A stretch of DNA of 64,000 nucleotides from Candidatus Babeliales bacterium (GCA_023133515.1 JAGLWI010000009.1:1-64000); one strand, 5' to 3'. Counted from the stretch's first letter, positions 18,210 through 27,873 are shown. Made by a program: numbers and translations. Notes: generated by a model from the sequence alone, not told the origin.

Positions 18210-18638
18210 TTATTTTAAATATATTTTAAATTTTATAAGATTTTCTTTTAGATTTTTTATTTTTTCATAAATTTTATTTGGAATTTTTTCAGTAGTATTT
18301 TCAGCCGTATTTTTTATTTTTTGTTTTATGCTAGAAAATTTTTCTATAAATTTTGTTGCAGGTTTTATTTGAGAGGTATTATTTTTATGTAAAATAAATT
18401 CAAGTTGGTTTTTTGCCCCTGATATTGTAAATTTTTTGTTGTAAAGAAGATCTTTTATTGTGGCAAAGGTATCTAAGTCTTTTTGACTATAGAATCGTTG
18501 TCCCCCTTCTGATCGAGATGATTTTAGTTCAAATTCTTTTTCCCAGAATCGAATAACAAACTTTTTTACTTTCAATTTTTTTGAAAGTTCTCCTATTCTG
18601 AACTTTCTTTTATTCATTCTTATTTTTTGATTTTGCAT
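18210..18638 (-). CDS. MerR-family transcriptional regulator
   Basis: The start is placed at the ATG at 18638, preceded by a strong AAGGAGATACTA ribosome binding site; longer frames reach further into the upstream gene without such a site. The N-terminus is a MerR winged helix: FRIGELSKKLKVKKFVIRFWEKEF, then GGQRFYSQKDLDTFATIKDLL and a helix IS-GAKNQLEF. The remaining half is Lys-rich with no ligand-binding domain I recognise. It overlaps the end of the biotin carrier gene by 29 bases. Its target is unknown; control of the neighbouring biotin carboxylase genes is possible but unproved. Confidence 0.8.
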   Translation of the reverse strand: MQNQKIRMNKRKFRIGELSKKLKVKKFVIRFWEKEFELKSSRSEGGQRFYSQKDLDTFATIKDLLYNKKFTISGAKNQLEFILHKNNTSQIKPATKFIEKFSSIKQKIKNTAENTTEKIPNKIYEKIKNLKENLIKFKIYLK

Positions 18639-19173
18639 TAGTATCTCCTTTTTTTGCAAATGTCATAAGTATTTGATTTGTTTTTACCAAATCTGATTCG
18701 CAAATTAAAATATTTTTGATAAACACGTCATTTATTGTTCTTATTTCGTTTTCCATTTTCATAGATTCTATAACAATGAGAGTTTGATTTTTTTTGATAA
18801 ATTGATTTGGTTTGACATTGATTTTTATAACTTTGCCAGCAATTGGACTTTTAAGAGTATTTTTAAAATCTTGTTGCTGAGAAATGTTTTTTGATTTTGT
18901 ATTGATAATTTTTGGTTGTTCAAAGTTTATAGTAAAAGTTTTATTAAAATTGAATATATAAATGATTGTATGTTTATTATTTTCTTCTAATATTTTGGCT
19001 TTATAGATTATATTATTTATCAGAAGAAAAATAGCGTTTTGATAAGTATTTTTTTTAATAATTTTTGCATTTATTTTTTTTTGATCAATTTCTATTGAAA
19101 AATAATCATTTTCATTTTTGTTTATTTTTATGGAGTGTTTTTTACTTTTGATCCAAAAGTTTTTTATCTCCAT
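18610..19173 (-). CDS. biotin carboxyl carrier protein domain protein
   Basis: A 187-residue protein whose C-terminal part (about 105-172) is a biotinyl domain: LKSPIAGKVIKINV, then the biotin attachment motif ESMKME with the target lysine at K139, and a closing QILMTFAK strand. The N-terminal 100 residues form a poorly conserved beta-rich region like that found between the carboxylase and carrier domains in fused acyl-CoA carboxylases. It overlaps the biotin carboxylase gene by 10 bases, so the two are translationally coupled. It likely carries carboxybiotin to an acetyl- or propionyl-CoA carboxyltransferase encoded elsewhere. Confidence 0.83.
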   Translation of the reverse strand: MEIKNFWIKSKKHSIKINKNENDYFSIEIDQKKINAKIIKKNTYQNAIFLLINNIIYKAKILEENNKHTIIYIFNFNKTFTINFEQPKIINTKSKNISQQQDFKNTLKSPIAGKVIKINVKPNQFIKKNQTLIVIESMKMENEIRTINDVFIKNILICESDLVKTNQILMTFAKKGDTNAKSKNKNE

Positions 19174-20693
19174 CTTTTATTTCTCCACTGAGAATTTGAT
19201 TTTATTTTAATTTTTGAGGGAATATGTTCTTTTTTTGTAGAATATATTTTTGATTCATTAAGTAGGGTAGTTATGATTGTACAAATCTCTTCTTCTGATA
19301 ATTCGTTGTCTTGATTAGCTAATTTTGTTTTTAAAGAGAATATTTTTTTTTGATAAGCTGAATCATTTAATAATTGAGTGTGAATATTTCCTTCTAAAAA
19401 TTCGTTTGAAGTGATAATTTTTTTTAAAAGCGCAATGTTTGTTTTAATTCCGTTTATTTCAAATTGATTGAGAGCTTGTATCATATTGTTAATTGCACTT
19501 TGTCTATTTTTTCCCCAAGTCGTTATTTTAGAAATCATTGGATCAAAAAAGGAGGTTATTGTTTGATTTTCTTCTAAATTGTGATCATGTCTTATAAATG
19601 ATCCATTTGGAATTTTTAAATTTGTAATTTTGCCACTTGAAGGTGTAAAATTTTTAAATGGATCTTCAGCGTAGATTCTACATTCTATAGAATGAAAATT
19701 TCTTGATATCTCTTTTTGAGAATATGGTAGTTGTTTAGTTTGTGCTATTTTAATCTGCATTTCCACTAAATCTAATCCCGTAGTTAGTTCTGTAACTGAG
19801 TGTTCTACTTGTAGTCGTGTGTTCATTTCTAGAAAATAAAAATTTTGATTTGGAGTTACAATAAATTCTACTGTTCCAATATTTTCATAAGATACACTTT
19901 TTGCTGTTTTAATGGCAGTTTGGTACATTTTTTCTAAAGTATTTTTATCTAAAAAGACACAAGGAGATTCTTCTATTATTTTTTGATGGCGTCTTTGAAT
20001 AGAACATTCACGTTCATACAAGTGAATAAAATTTTTTCCATCTCCAGCAATTTGTATTTCAATATGGCGTCCTTTTTCTATGTATTTTTCTATAAGTATT
20101 TGATTTGAATTTGAAAGTGTTTTTGCTTCAGAAATAACTGTTTTTAAAGTATTTTCAAGTTCTGATGGATTATTTACTTTTCTTATGGCTTTTCCACCAC
20201 CACCTAATGGATCTTTTAAAATAATAGGAAATCCAATTTTTTCACATTTTTTTTTAATTGAATTTTTATTTGCAATTTTTAGATATGCCCCATTAATTAC
20301 TGGTATATTAAATTTTTGCATTATTTTTTTTGCAAGAATTTTATCTGACATTTGTTTAATAGTTTTTGGTGATGGACCTATCCATAATAATCCTGCATCT
20401 ATGACTTTTTTAGCGAATTGAGCATTTTCAGATAAAAAGCCATAACCTGGATGTATTGCGTCGGATTTTGTATTTAACGCTATTTTTATTATTTCGTCTT
20501 GAGCTATGTATGCGCAAAAATCATTTTTAGATAATGGATAGTTTTGATCTGCTTGCCAGACATATGGTAAAAATTTGTCTTGTGGACAGTATATAGAAAC
20601 AGTTTTAATACCTAACCTTTTACATGTAAAGATTATTCTACTTGAGATTTCTGAACGATTAGCAATTAGTACTTTTTTTATTTTTTTATTCAT
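19164..20693 (-). CDS. accC: biotin carboxylase subunit of an acyl-CoA carboxylase
   Basis: ATP-dependent carboxylation of biotin on a carrier protein. The N-terminal domain opens KKVLIANRSEISSRII and has the HPGYGFLSENAQFAK motif. The ATP-grasp centre has a Gly-rich loop (LGGGGKAIRKV; the first part is usually AGGGGRG), then RHIEIQIAGDG, ERECSIQRRHQKIIEESP and NTRLQVEHSVTE with the catalytic Glu and Arg. At 509 residues it has an extension beyond the 450 typical for AccC, closer to the alpha subunits of propionyl-CoA or methylcrotonyl-CoA carboxylase. No carboxyltransferase is in the window, so the substrate is open. Confidence 0.88.
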   Translation of the reverse strand: MNKKIKKVLIANRSEISSRIIFTCKRLGIKTVSIYCPQDKFLPYVWQADQNYPLSKNDFCAYIAQDEIIKIALNTKSDAIHPGYGFLSENAQFAKKVIDAGLLWIGPSPKTIKQMSDKILAKKIMQKFNIPVINGAYLKIANKNSIKKKCEKIGFPIILKDPLGGGGKAIRKVNNPSELENTLKTVISEAKTLSNSNQILIEKYIEKGRHIEIQIAGDGKNFIHLYERECSIQRRHQKIIEESPCVFLDKNTLEKMYQTAIKTAKSVSYENIGTVEFIVTPNQNFYFLEMNTRLQVEHSVTELTTGLDLVEMQIKIAQTKQLPYSQKEISRNFHSIECRIYAEDPFKNFTPSSGKITNLKIPNGSFIRHDHNLEENQTITSFFDPMISKITTWGKNRQSAINNMIQALNQFEINGIKTNIALLKKIITSNEFLEGNIHTQLLNDSAYQKKIFSLKTKLANQDNELSEEEICTIITTLLNESKIYSTKKEHIPSKIKIKSNSQWRNKRWR

Positions 20694-20807
20694 TTTTCCA
20701 TAAAAGTTATTGTTTAATGGTTTTGGGAAAAGATTATTATAGATTAAAAATTTTATTTTTTAAAAAGGGTTATTGTTTTGAATGGATTGTGAAGTTAGGG
20801 GTGTGAT

Positions 20808-21308
20808 ATGTGTAAATTTTTATTTATTCTTTTATTAACATTATTTTTTAGGGATGTTGCTTTTTCTATGAAAAGTGAGTGTTTTAGAGAAAATACTGAA
20901 CTTTTAAGTCAGTCAAAAATTAAATTTTCAAAGAATATTTTTTTATTTTTAAAGATTTATTTTATTGAAACAAATTCTACTCCAGTTAAAGTTTGTTCTT
21001 TAATAGAATGGGAAAATTGGCTTGAAAATGTAGATTTAAATAAAGAAGAAAAAGAAAAAATTTTGATTATTTTTAGTGATATGAAAAAATTTTATTTTTG
21101 TAAAAGTATGATAAATCATATTTTTTATGCTAAGAAAATTATTAAGGCGATAGAAAACTTTTTTAGTGTTCAAGAAGAAGTTGCTTTTAATAATAAAAAT
21201 GATAATAGTAATAATTTTAAAACAAATGGTGAAAAAGCAAATAGTGAATTTGAAAGAATTAGTAAATTGCTAGATTTTAGAAATGAATGGGAGATGATTT
21301 GGCTTTGA
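20808..21308 (+). CDS. small secreted helical protein of unknown function (166 aa)
   Basis: The ATG at 20808 follows an AGGGGTG site at a short spacing. Residues 1-20 form a signal peptide ending VAFS. The mature part is charged and probably helical, with several Cys (in the PVKVCSL and FYFCKS stretches) and a low-complexity Asn-rich patch near 128-140. I recognise no family. It sits 49 bases upstream of another small secreted protein on the same strand, and the two may form a pair. Confidence 0.68.
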   Translation: MCKFLFILLLTLFFRDVAFSMKSECFRENTELLSQSKIKFSKNIFLFLKIYFIETNSTPVKVCSLIEWENWLENVDLNKEEKEKILIIFSDMKKFYFCKSMINHIFYAKKIIKAIENFFSVQEEVAFNNKNDNSNNFKTNGEKANSEFERISKLLDFRNEWEMIWL

Positions 21309-21357
21309 ATAAAAGATGTTTAAAATAATTGTTTTTTAAATAGTGAAGGATATTGAG

Positions 21358-21693
21358 ATGAAAAAATTTTGTATATTATCTTTTACATTTTTTTTAACAT
21401 TTAACTATGCGTTTTTTATGCAATCGGATTCATTAAAAGATCAAAATTCTTATGTTGATAAAGAGATGATTAAGGATGTTAAACGGGAACAAAAAGAAGT
21501 AAAAAAGATTATTAATAAATTTATGAGAGAAATAAAAAAGTTTAAAAGTGGATATATAAAAGAAGAATTAGAAAAAATTAAAAAAAATTTCGATCAGTTG
21601 TCTAATCTTAACAAGAAATCAACAATGGAAGAAGTTTCACATTTGATTTTTTGTTTGGAGATAATTAAAAAAGATTTAGATAGATTATTCTAA
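21358..21693 (+). CDS. small secreted coiled-coil protein of unknown function (111 aa)
   Basis: The start is the ATG at 21358 because AAGGA ends seven bases upstream; an in-frame GTG at 21343 has no such site. Signal peptide at residues 1-20 (MKKFCILSFTFFLTF). The mature part is an alternating Lys/Glu helix with heptad-like spacing (about 35-75) followed by another helix. No family is recognised. It is followed by a hairpin at 21747-21772. Confidence 0.68.
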   Translation: MKKFCILSFTFFLTFNYAFFMQSDSLKDQNSYVDKEMIKDVKREQKEVKKIINKFMREIKKFKSGYIKEELEKIKKNFDQLSNLNKKSTMEEVSHLIFCLEIIKKDLDRLF

Positions 21694-21746
21694 AAATTTT
21701 GATTTCTCAAATTTCTTAATCTGCTAGCGAAAGTCAACTTTCTTTG

Positions 21747-21772
21747 TTAAACTATAATTTCTAATAGTTTAA
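21747..21772 (+). terminator. possible terminator, 9-bp stem
   Basis: TTAAACTAT (21747-21755) and ATAGTTTAA (21764-21772) are perfect reverse complements around eight bases and are followed by a T-rich stretch. The position after two small genes and before yidC fits a terminator, though the stem is AT-rich. Confidence 0.5.
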
Positions 21773-21826
21773 TTAGTTTTTCTAATTATTTTATCATTTT
21801 AATTATTTATTTAAGGATAAATTTAG

Positions 21827-23407
21827 ATGAATAGAAGGTTATTGTTTGCGCTTATTCTTTCCATAACTACTCTGCTGGTTTTTAATTATTTTAATAACAG
21901 TAGGAAAGTTGTAAAACAGATTAGTATTCCGACAGAGATAAGACCTGGACAAGCTTATAGAGTTCCAACTGCTCAAGATCTTGCGATGCCTATCAATTTA
22001 GAAATTGACTTTTTGGATAAAAAAATTAAAAAAGAAGAGAAAATAGATACTTATCAGACAGATTTATATGTTATTTCTTTTTCTAATTATGGTGGGATAG
22101 TTTCAACGATAGATTTTAAAAAATATTTGGGAATAAATAAAACTCCTTTAAGAACGGTTTATCAAAAAAGTTTTTTCCAAAGGGAAGAAGGTGCATTTTT
22201 GTTGGCTTTGGACAAAAAAACTCCTTATTTTTATGATTTGATTGAATCGAAAGAGCTGGATGACTGTTTTAAAATTGTCTATCAGTCAAAAGTTGATGAT
22301 TGGATAATAAGAAAAAATTATGTTATTTACAAAGATTCGTACAAGTTGGATCTGAATTTAGAATTTGAAACTAATTCAAAAAAGGAAGATGGAATAAGAC
22401 CGAGAATTTTTTTCCCTGCCCCTTTTGTTGGAGAGATTGAATCTGATAAACAGAATGGTTTTGTAATTGATTTGGATGGTAAATCTGTAAACAAAATTAG
22501 TGATTATGAACTTGATCAGGCATGGATAACACCAGAGATTTTTGGTGCTGAAGATAAATATTTTGTTCATGCTGTTATTGGTGACAAACAAAAACTTATC
22601 CAAAGAACGTTTTTTAAAAAACTTAAAAATAATATTTTTCCGATTTTAGAAGGACCTCAAATAAAAGAAAGTGGAAAATGGAATCTTTCTTTTTATATGG
22701 GTCCAAAATCTCTTGATGATTTAGTTGCTGTTGATGAAAGGTTGAGCGATCTTTTAGCTTTTGGTTGGCTTTCTTGGATTTGTAAACTTTTATTAAAATT
22801 ATTGTTATATCTGTATTCGTTTTTGAATAATTTTGGGTTAGCTATAATTTTTTTGACAATTTTACTAAAAATTCCATTTGCTCCATTATCTATTGGTGGT
22901 AGAAGAAAAATGTTAGAATATCAAAAGCATCAACCAAGTATAAATAGAATTAGAATGAAATATAGAAAGGATCTTAAAAGGCAACAAGAAGAGATTTTAA
23001 GATTTCATAAAGAACATAATCTTTCTCCGGCAGCCCCATTGTTAGGATGTTTGCCTTTATTAATTCAGATGCCAATTTTATTTGCGCTTTATAGAGTTTT
23101 GGGTGGATATTTAGATCTTTACCAAGCACCATTTATGTTGTGGTTTACAGATTTATCTTCTAAAGATCCATATTATATTCTGCCAATTTTAATGGGAATT
23201 TCAATGTTTTGGCAACAAAAACTTACTCCTGTTGCTGATAGTAAGCAAAAAGTTATGATGATGTTTATGCCAATTATTTTTACAGCGTTATTTGCAAGTT
23301 TTCCTGCTGGATTAGTGTTGTATTGGTTGACAAATAACTTACTTACTATTGGAGAAACATATATAGGAAATACTTTTTTGAAATCTAAAAAATTGAAATA
23401 TATATAA
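21827..23407 (+). CDS. yidC: membrane protein insertase YidC
   Basis: Inserts proteins into the inner membrane with or without SecYEG. It has an N-terminal membrane segment (about 5-21), a large periplasmic domain (about 50-300), which is the long Gram-negative form, and the conserved Oxa1 core (about 310-515). The core has FGLAIIFLTILLKIPFAPL, the positively charged cytoplasmic loop KHQPSINRIRMKY, and the later segments GCLPLLIQMPILFALYRVL and PAGLVLYWLTNN. The length of 526 residues is normal. The usual rnpA and rpmH neighbours are absent. Confidence 0.95.
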   Translation: MNRRLLFALILSITTLLVFNYFNNSRKVVKQISIPTEIRPGQAYRVPTAQDLAMPINLEIDFLDKKIKKEEKIDTYQTDLYVISFSNYGGIVSTIDFKKYLGINKTPLRTVYQKSFFQREEGAFLLALDKKTPYFYDLIESKELDDCFKIVYQSKVDDWIIRKNYVIYKDSYKLDLNLEFETNSKKEDGIRPRIFFPAPFVGEIESDKQNGFVIDLDGKSVNKISDYELDQAWITPEIFGAEDKYFVHAVIGDKQKLIQRTFFKKLKNNIFPILEGPQIKESGKWNLSFYMGPKSLDDLVAVDERLSDLLAFGWLSWICKLLLKLLLYLYSFLNNFGLAIIFLTILLKIPFAPLSIGGRRKMLEYQKHQPSINRIRMKYRKDLKRQQEEILRFHKEHNLSPAAPLLGCLPLLIQMPILFALYRVLGGYLDLYQAPFMLWFTDLSSKDPYYILPILMGISMFWQQKLTPVADSKQKVMMMFMPIIFTALFASFPAGLVLYWLTNNLLTIGETYIGNTFLKSKKLKYI

Positions 23408-23484
23408 TTTGATTATTTTTTATTTGTGAACCGTATTTTTCACTTAAATTAAGAATTTTGTGAAAAGATTAATTAAGGTTTATT

Positions 23485-24096
23485 ATGTTTAATTCTTTGC
23501 CTTCTTTACAAAAATTGATCAAACAATTACAAAAAGTTCCATATTTGGCCTCAAAAAATATTTATCGTGTTGCAATATATTTTTTAACAAGTAGCAATGA
23601 TGAAGTAGAACAGTTTTGTAATATTTTGCTTGAAGCGAAGAAAAAAGTAAAAAGTTGTTGTAAATGTTTTAATCTGACTCAAGATTCGCAAGTTTGTAGT
23701 ATTTGTTTATCTGAGAAACGTGAAAAATCTATTATTTGTGTTGTTGAGACTTGGCATGATCTTTTTGCTATAGAAAGAGCTGGTGGGTATAATGGATTGT
23801 ATCATGTTTTGGGAGGAGCCCTTTGTCCCCTTGAAGGGATTGGGATAGATAATTTAAATATAGATTCTTTGTTAAAAAGAATTGATAAATCTGTAAAAGA
23901 GGTTATATTTGCTACAAATCCAACACCAGAGGGGGAGGCTACTGCTAGCTATATTTCTTCAAAATTATCTGAGTTAGAAGGAGATTTGAAATTTGATATT
24001 TCAAAGTTGGTTAGTGGTGTTCCAATTGGATCAAGTTTAGAGTATATGGATCGAGTTACAATCTATAAAGCTTTATCGGGTCGAAGGCCATTTTAA
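23485..24096 (+). CDS. recR: recombination protein RecR
   Basis: RecR works with RecF/RecO in single-strand gap repair. The 203-residue length is typical. An N-terminal helix-hairpin-helix part is followed by a zinc motif CCKCFNLTQDSQVCSIC (about 54-70) and a Toprim domain (about 80-175) with the VVETWHDLFAIE strand and NPTPEGEATASYI. The end, GVPIGSSLEYMDRVTIYKALSGRRPF, is strongly conserved. The start ATG at 23485 follows AAGG. It abuts lptD directly, whose GTG follows the recR stop with no gap. Confidence 0.95.
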   Translation: MFNSLPSLQKLIKQLQKVPYLASKNIYRVAIYFLTSSNDEVEQFCNILLEAKKKVKSCCKCFNLTQDSQVCSICLSEKREKSIICVVETWHDLFAIERAGGYNGLYHVLGGALCPLEGIGIDNLNIDSLLKRIDKSVKEVIFATNPTPEGEATASYISSKLSELEGDLKFDISKLVSGVPIGSSLEYMDRVTIYKALSGRRPF

Positions 24097-26496
24097 GTGC
24101 TTGCATACATTTCTAGATATTTTCATTCAAAATTTTTTATTTATTTTTTCTTTTTTTCATTTTTTCTTTTAAAAAATACTATTTTTTGTTCTGTTCGTGA
24201 TTTGGTGGGTTCTGTAAAAATAATTAAAGCTAATAGTATTAAACAAAAGATTGTTGATCTTAACAGAGTTATTTTGGAAGGAGAAGTTGAAGTTTTTATT
24301 GATAATAATATGCATATTTGGGCAGATAATATTGAGATTGATAAAAAAAAGAAAATTTTGATTGCAGAAAAAAAAGGTTTTGGTGCAGTTATTATTGAGA
24401 GTAAAGATTTTTTAATTTTGGCGGATAGATTTTTTTTTAATATGGAGAGTAGAACAGGTTCTGCTGATAATATGAGAATTCATTTTGCAGAAGGATATAT
24501 TCGTGCAGCAAAAGCAGAAAAGTTGGGTGAAAATCGGTGGAAAATGGAAGATATTCTTTATACTCCTTGTGATGCTCCAACTCCACATTGGTCTATTATT
24601 GCAAGCTCTGCAAAGCTGTATAATAATTATCTTATACGAATTAGTGGGGTTTTATTTAAGTTTGGTAAGGTTCCATTTTTTGTTATTCCGTCAATAATTT
24701 TGCCAATTCAAAAGAGGTCTAAATCCGGTTTTTTAATTCCACGTATTTCTTTTGATGATGAATTAGGTTTTGGAATTAGAGAAGAATATTATTGGTCTAT
24801 TGCACCACGATGTGATAGTACAATAGGTATTGATTGGCGTGAAAAAAAAGGAATAGCTTTTTTAGATGAATTTCGGTGGGCAAGAAATGCTCAGTCTTTT
24901 ACACAAATCAATTCTCAATATGCTTTGGAAAAAAACGCTTTTGTTAAAAAAAATAATAAAATTTTAAAAGGGACGGATAAACGTTATTGGGTGGAAGGAA
25001 AAGATTTTAGAGATCTAAATTTTATTGGCCAGAATAAGGATTTGAAGAGTTTATTGAGAATGGATTTTGGTACTGATAAAAAGATTGGCTATCAATTTTT
25101 TGATATTGGTCAGAGTTTAGATGATACTTTTTTTAATTCGTGGATTATAAGATCAAACAAAAAATCAGATTTGATAAATGTTATGTTTGATGGTTGTAAG
25201 ACTATTCGAAAAAAGTTTTTAGAATTTACTCCTTCCCAGATAAGAGAGTTCTCACGAATTTTTCCTTCCAAAATAAAAAAAACAGATAAAGTGGATTTTT
25301 TTTCTCAAAAGAGAGAGATTGATAATAAGACTGCTGTTTGGATTGTTCCACATGTTGAATGGAATATGATATATAAAAGATTTTTAGATTTTTTATATTA
25401 TAGACATGACATTTTTTTGGATAACATTTTTTCAAGAGAAAGAGAATTAGAAAAATTCTATATTCAGTCTGAGTTGGTAAAAGAGAGTGAAATTATAGGT
25501 TTGCTTAAGTCTGGTATTTTTCGTTTTTTTTACAATTTTGAGTCTGGTGTTTGCGCAAAATTTAAAAATCATATTTTAAATTTTCACATTGAGCCTAATT
25601 TTCAAATAAGAAGTAACATAAAAGATAAAAACATTTTAACAGATAAAAATGTTCTTAAAGGTCATTTTTTTGGAAATGGAGAGTATCGATTATTTGTTAA
25701 GACTGGAGCAGAATGGGCTTTTCCGGAATTTTTTCATAAAAATAAGGAAAATGAGTACTTTCATTATTTTCAGCCGATATTAAAATGGGAATTTTTGCCA
25801 AAGTTTAAACAGAATCATTGGTATTGTTCAGATAAGTGGGATAGAGTTTATCCAACAAATAGTATTGAGCTATGGTTGAGAAATAATTGGTATTTTGGAA
25901 ACTTGCAGACTTATCTTAATCTTTGTCAAAAGTATAATTTTTATGATAGTTCTGATTTTTATCCATTAGAAAGATCTCCGAATCAAAAAAACCTATGTCC
26001 GTTAAACATAGAATTTGGGATTGATTGTGATGTTTTAAATTTTTTTATAAAACAAGAGTATAATTGGAAAAGTTTTCAACTTCTTGAATCTCAAATTAAT
26101 TTTTATTTTTCTTTAAATAAATTTAAAATTTTTTGTGGTACTTTGTATCAGCATTCAAAATTACAGCAAAAAAGAGAGCTGTTTTCTGATATTCCACATT
26201 TTATATTGATTGGTCTTTCTCTTCCTTTATCAAAAAATGCTACTATTTCTTATAATGGACAGTTTTATTCTGAAAGGGATACTAAATTTCTACCGTTTGA
26301 GAGATTAAGATCTTTAAGCCATTCAATCAGAGTGGATTATGAAGGCCATTGTTGGGGAATATCGTTGGGATTTGAAGAGAAAAGATATAGGCAGTTTGGT
26401 AATTGGAAGAGTGAACAGGCAATCACTTTATTAGTAAAATTAGAATCTTTAGGTTCTGTGACAAAAAGATTTAAAAGATTGCCTACTCGTTTTTGA
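24097..26496 (+). CDS. lptD: LPS-assembly protein LptD
   Basis: Outer-membrane barrel that, with LptE, places lipopolysaccharide in the outer leaflet. The start is a GTG at 24097 right after the recR stop; no nearby ATG precedes the signal sequence (about 10-28). Residues about 40-150 form the OstA/LptA-like jellyroll with strands such as VILEGEVEVFIDNNMHIWADNIEI. The C-terminal part (about 190-799) is the barrel, with the diagnostic FGKVPFFVIPSIILPI and RSKSGFLIPRI segments, ending in Phe. The length is 799 residues against about 780 in E. coli. Presence implies an LPS-bearing envelope. Confidence 0.92.
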   Translation: MLAYISRYFHSKFFIYFFFFSFFLLKNTIFCSVRDLVGSVKIIKANSIKQKIVDLNRVILEGEVEVFIDNNMHIWADNIEIDKKKKILIAEKKGFGAVIIESKDFLILADRFFFNMESRTGSADNMRIHFAEGYIRAAKAEKLGENRWKMEDILYTPCDAPTPHWSIIASSAKLYNNYLIRISGVLFKFGKVPFFVIPSIILPIQKRSKSGFLIPRISFDDELGFGIREEYYWSIAPRCDSTIGIDWREKKGIAFLDEFRWARNAQSFTQINSQYALEKNAFVKKNNKILKGTDKRYWVEGKDFRDLNFIGQNKDLKSLLRMDFGTDKKIGYQFFDIGQSLDDTFFNSWIIRSNKKSDLINVMFDGCKTIRKKFLEFTPSQIREFSRIFPSKIKKTDKVDFFSQKREIDNKTAVWIVPHVEWNMIYKRFLDFLYYRHDIFLDNIFSRERELEKFYIQSELVKESEIIGLLKSGIFRFFYNFESGVCAKFKNHILNFHIEPNFQIRSNIKDKNILTDKNVLKGHFFGNGEYRLFVKTGAEWAFPEFFHKNKENEYFHYFQPILKWEFLPKFKQNHWYCSDKWDRVYPTNSIELWLRNNWYFGNLQTYLNLCQKYNFYDSSDFYPLERSPNQKNLCPLNIEFGIDCDVLNFFIKQEYNWKSFQLLESQINFYFSLNKFKIFCGTLYQHSKLQQKRELFSDIPHFILIGLSLPLSKNATISYNGQFYSERDTKFLPFERLRSLSHSIRVDYEGHCWGISLGFEEKRYRQFGNWKSEQAITLLVKLESLGSVTKRFKRLPTRF

Positions 26497-26512
26497 GGTA
26501 ACTGAAATATTC

Positions 26513-26535
26513 TGCGTTCGTCCTGATTTATAACT
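26513..26535 (+). repeat. decayed copy of an interspersed repeat (TGCGTTCRTCCTGA type)
   Basis: Bases 26513-26535 match 27888-27910 in the same orientation at about 19 of 23 positions, flanking pepP on both sides. Both resemble the half-palindrome TGCGCTCATCCTGAGCT at 62635-62651. Confidence 0.55.
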
Positions 26536-26549
26536 TAAGAAAGGAGAAG

Positions 26550-27866
26550 ATGATTTTTAATAAAAACAATTATCAAATATTTAAACAACGTAGAGATTAT
26601 TTGCTTAGTTTGTTAAGGAAAGAGTTTCCATTATTAAAAAAAGGAATTATATTTCTTTTTGCTGATTTTGAAAGTGAAAGAACTGTTTTTCGTCAAGACA
26701 GCTCATTTTATTATTTAACTGGTATAACTGAACCGGGTGCAGTTTTATTAATTTGTTTGGATGGACGTCAGGTTTTGTATCTTCCAAATTATGGAGGAAT
26801 AAGACAGAGGTGGATAAAAGATTGTTTAATTCCTGATCAACCAGGAATTTCTCAGATTTTAGGAGTATCTCAGATAAAATATTTAGGTGATCCTTGTGGT
26901 CGGTTTTCTTTTTCTCCTATTTTTTCTAAAGACAATTATAAAAATCTTTTGTTGGATTTTAGTAATTTTTTAAATGATAATTTTGTATTACAAGAAGAAT
27001 TTGAGATTTTTACTCTTTTGGATAACATGAATTCTAAATATTTTATGCAAATAAATTTGTACAAGATTTTTTTAGATATATTTCCACAAATAAAAGAAAA
27101 AACAAGAGATCTTGGACCTCTAATTCATAATCTAAGAAGAATTAAAAGTGAATATGAAATTGATCTTATTTATAAGGCAGTACAAATAACCACATTTGCT
27201 CATCAAGCTGCTAGTAAAATTATTGAGTCAGAAAGATTTGAATATGAAATTCAAGCGATAATAGAATCTGTTTTTATGCAAGCAGGGGCTAAAAGACCAG
27301 CCTTTCCAAGTATTGTTGCAAGTGGAAAAAATACAACCGTTTTACATTATCAAAATATGGATCAAAAATTAAAAGAAAAAGATTTAATTGTTGTTGATAT
27401 TGGGGCAGAATACGATTATTATGCTGCCGATATTACAAGAACATATCCAATTGGTGGAAAATTTACTGAACGTCAACGCCAAATTTACGACATTGTTTTA
27501 CAAACTCAATCTTATGTAGAATCTATTGCAAAGCCTGGAATTTATTTAAATAACAAAAACGAGCCGGAAAAATCTTTACATCATTTGGCAGTAAAATTTT
27601 TAGAAAAAAAGGATTTGGAAAAATATATTGTTCATGGGATAGGACATTTTTTAGGTTTAGATGTGCATGATGTTGGTGATTGCAATTATCCTTTGGTTCC
27701 AGGTGATGTTTTTACAATAGAGCCTGGAATTTATATTCCACAAGAAAATTTGGGAATAAGAATTGAAGATGATTATTTAATGACTGATCAAGGGGTTGTT
27801 TGCCTTAGTTTTCAGTTGCCAAAAACTGCGGATGAAATAGAAAAGATGATGCAAAATTCTGATTAG
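26550..27866 (+). CDS. pepP: Xaa-Pro aminopeptidase (M24B)
   Basis: Releases an N-terminal residue next to proline. The ATG at 26550 follows AAAGGAG. Residues about 1-135 are the AMP_N domain (FRQDSSFYYLTGITEPGAVLLI). The pita-bread catalytic domain has the dimetal ligands in IVVDIGAEYDYYAADITRTYP (two Asp), HGIGHFLGLDVHD (His), FTIEPGIYIP (Glu) and GIRIEDDYLMT (Glu). At 438 residues it matches the E. coli PepP group. The gene is flanked by two short near-identical repeats. Confidence 0.94.
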   Translation: MIFNKNNYQIFKQRRDYLLSLLRKEFPLLKKGIIFLFADFESERTVFRQDSSFYYLTGITEPGAVLLICLDGRQVLYLPNYGGIRQRWIKDCLIPDQPGISQILGVSQIKYLGDPCGRFSFSPIFSKDNYKNLLLDFSNFLNDNFVLQEEFEIFTLLDNMNSKYFMQINLYKIFLDIFPQIKEKTRDLGPLIHNLRRIKSEYEIDLIYKAVQITTFAHQAASKIIESERFEYEIQAIIESVFMQAGAKRPAFPSIVASGKNTTVLHYQNMDQKLKEKDLIVVDIGAEYDYYAADITRTYPIGGKFTERQRQIYDIVLQTQSYVESIAKPGIYLNNKNEPEKSLHHLAVKFLEKKDLEKYIVHGIGHFLGLDVHDVGDCNYPLVPGDVFTIEPGIYIPQENLGIRIEDDYLMTDQGVVCLSFQLPKTADEIEKMMQNSD

Positions 27867-27873
27867 TATTGGA

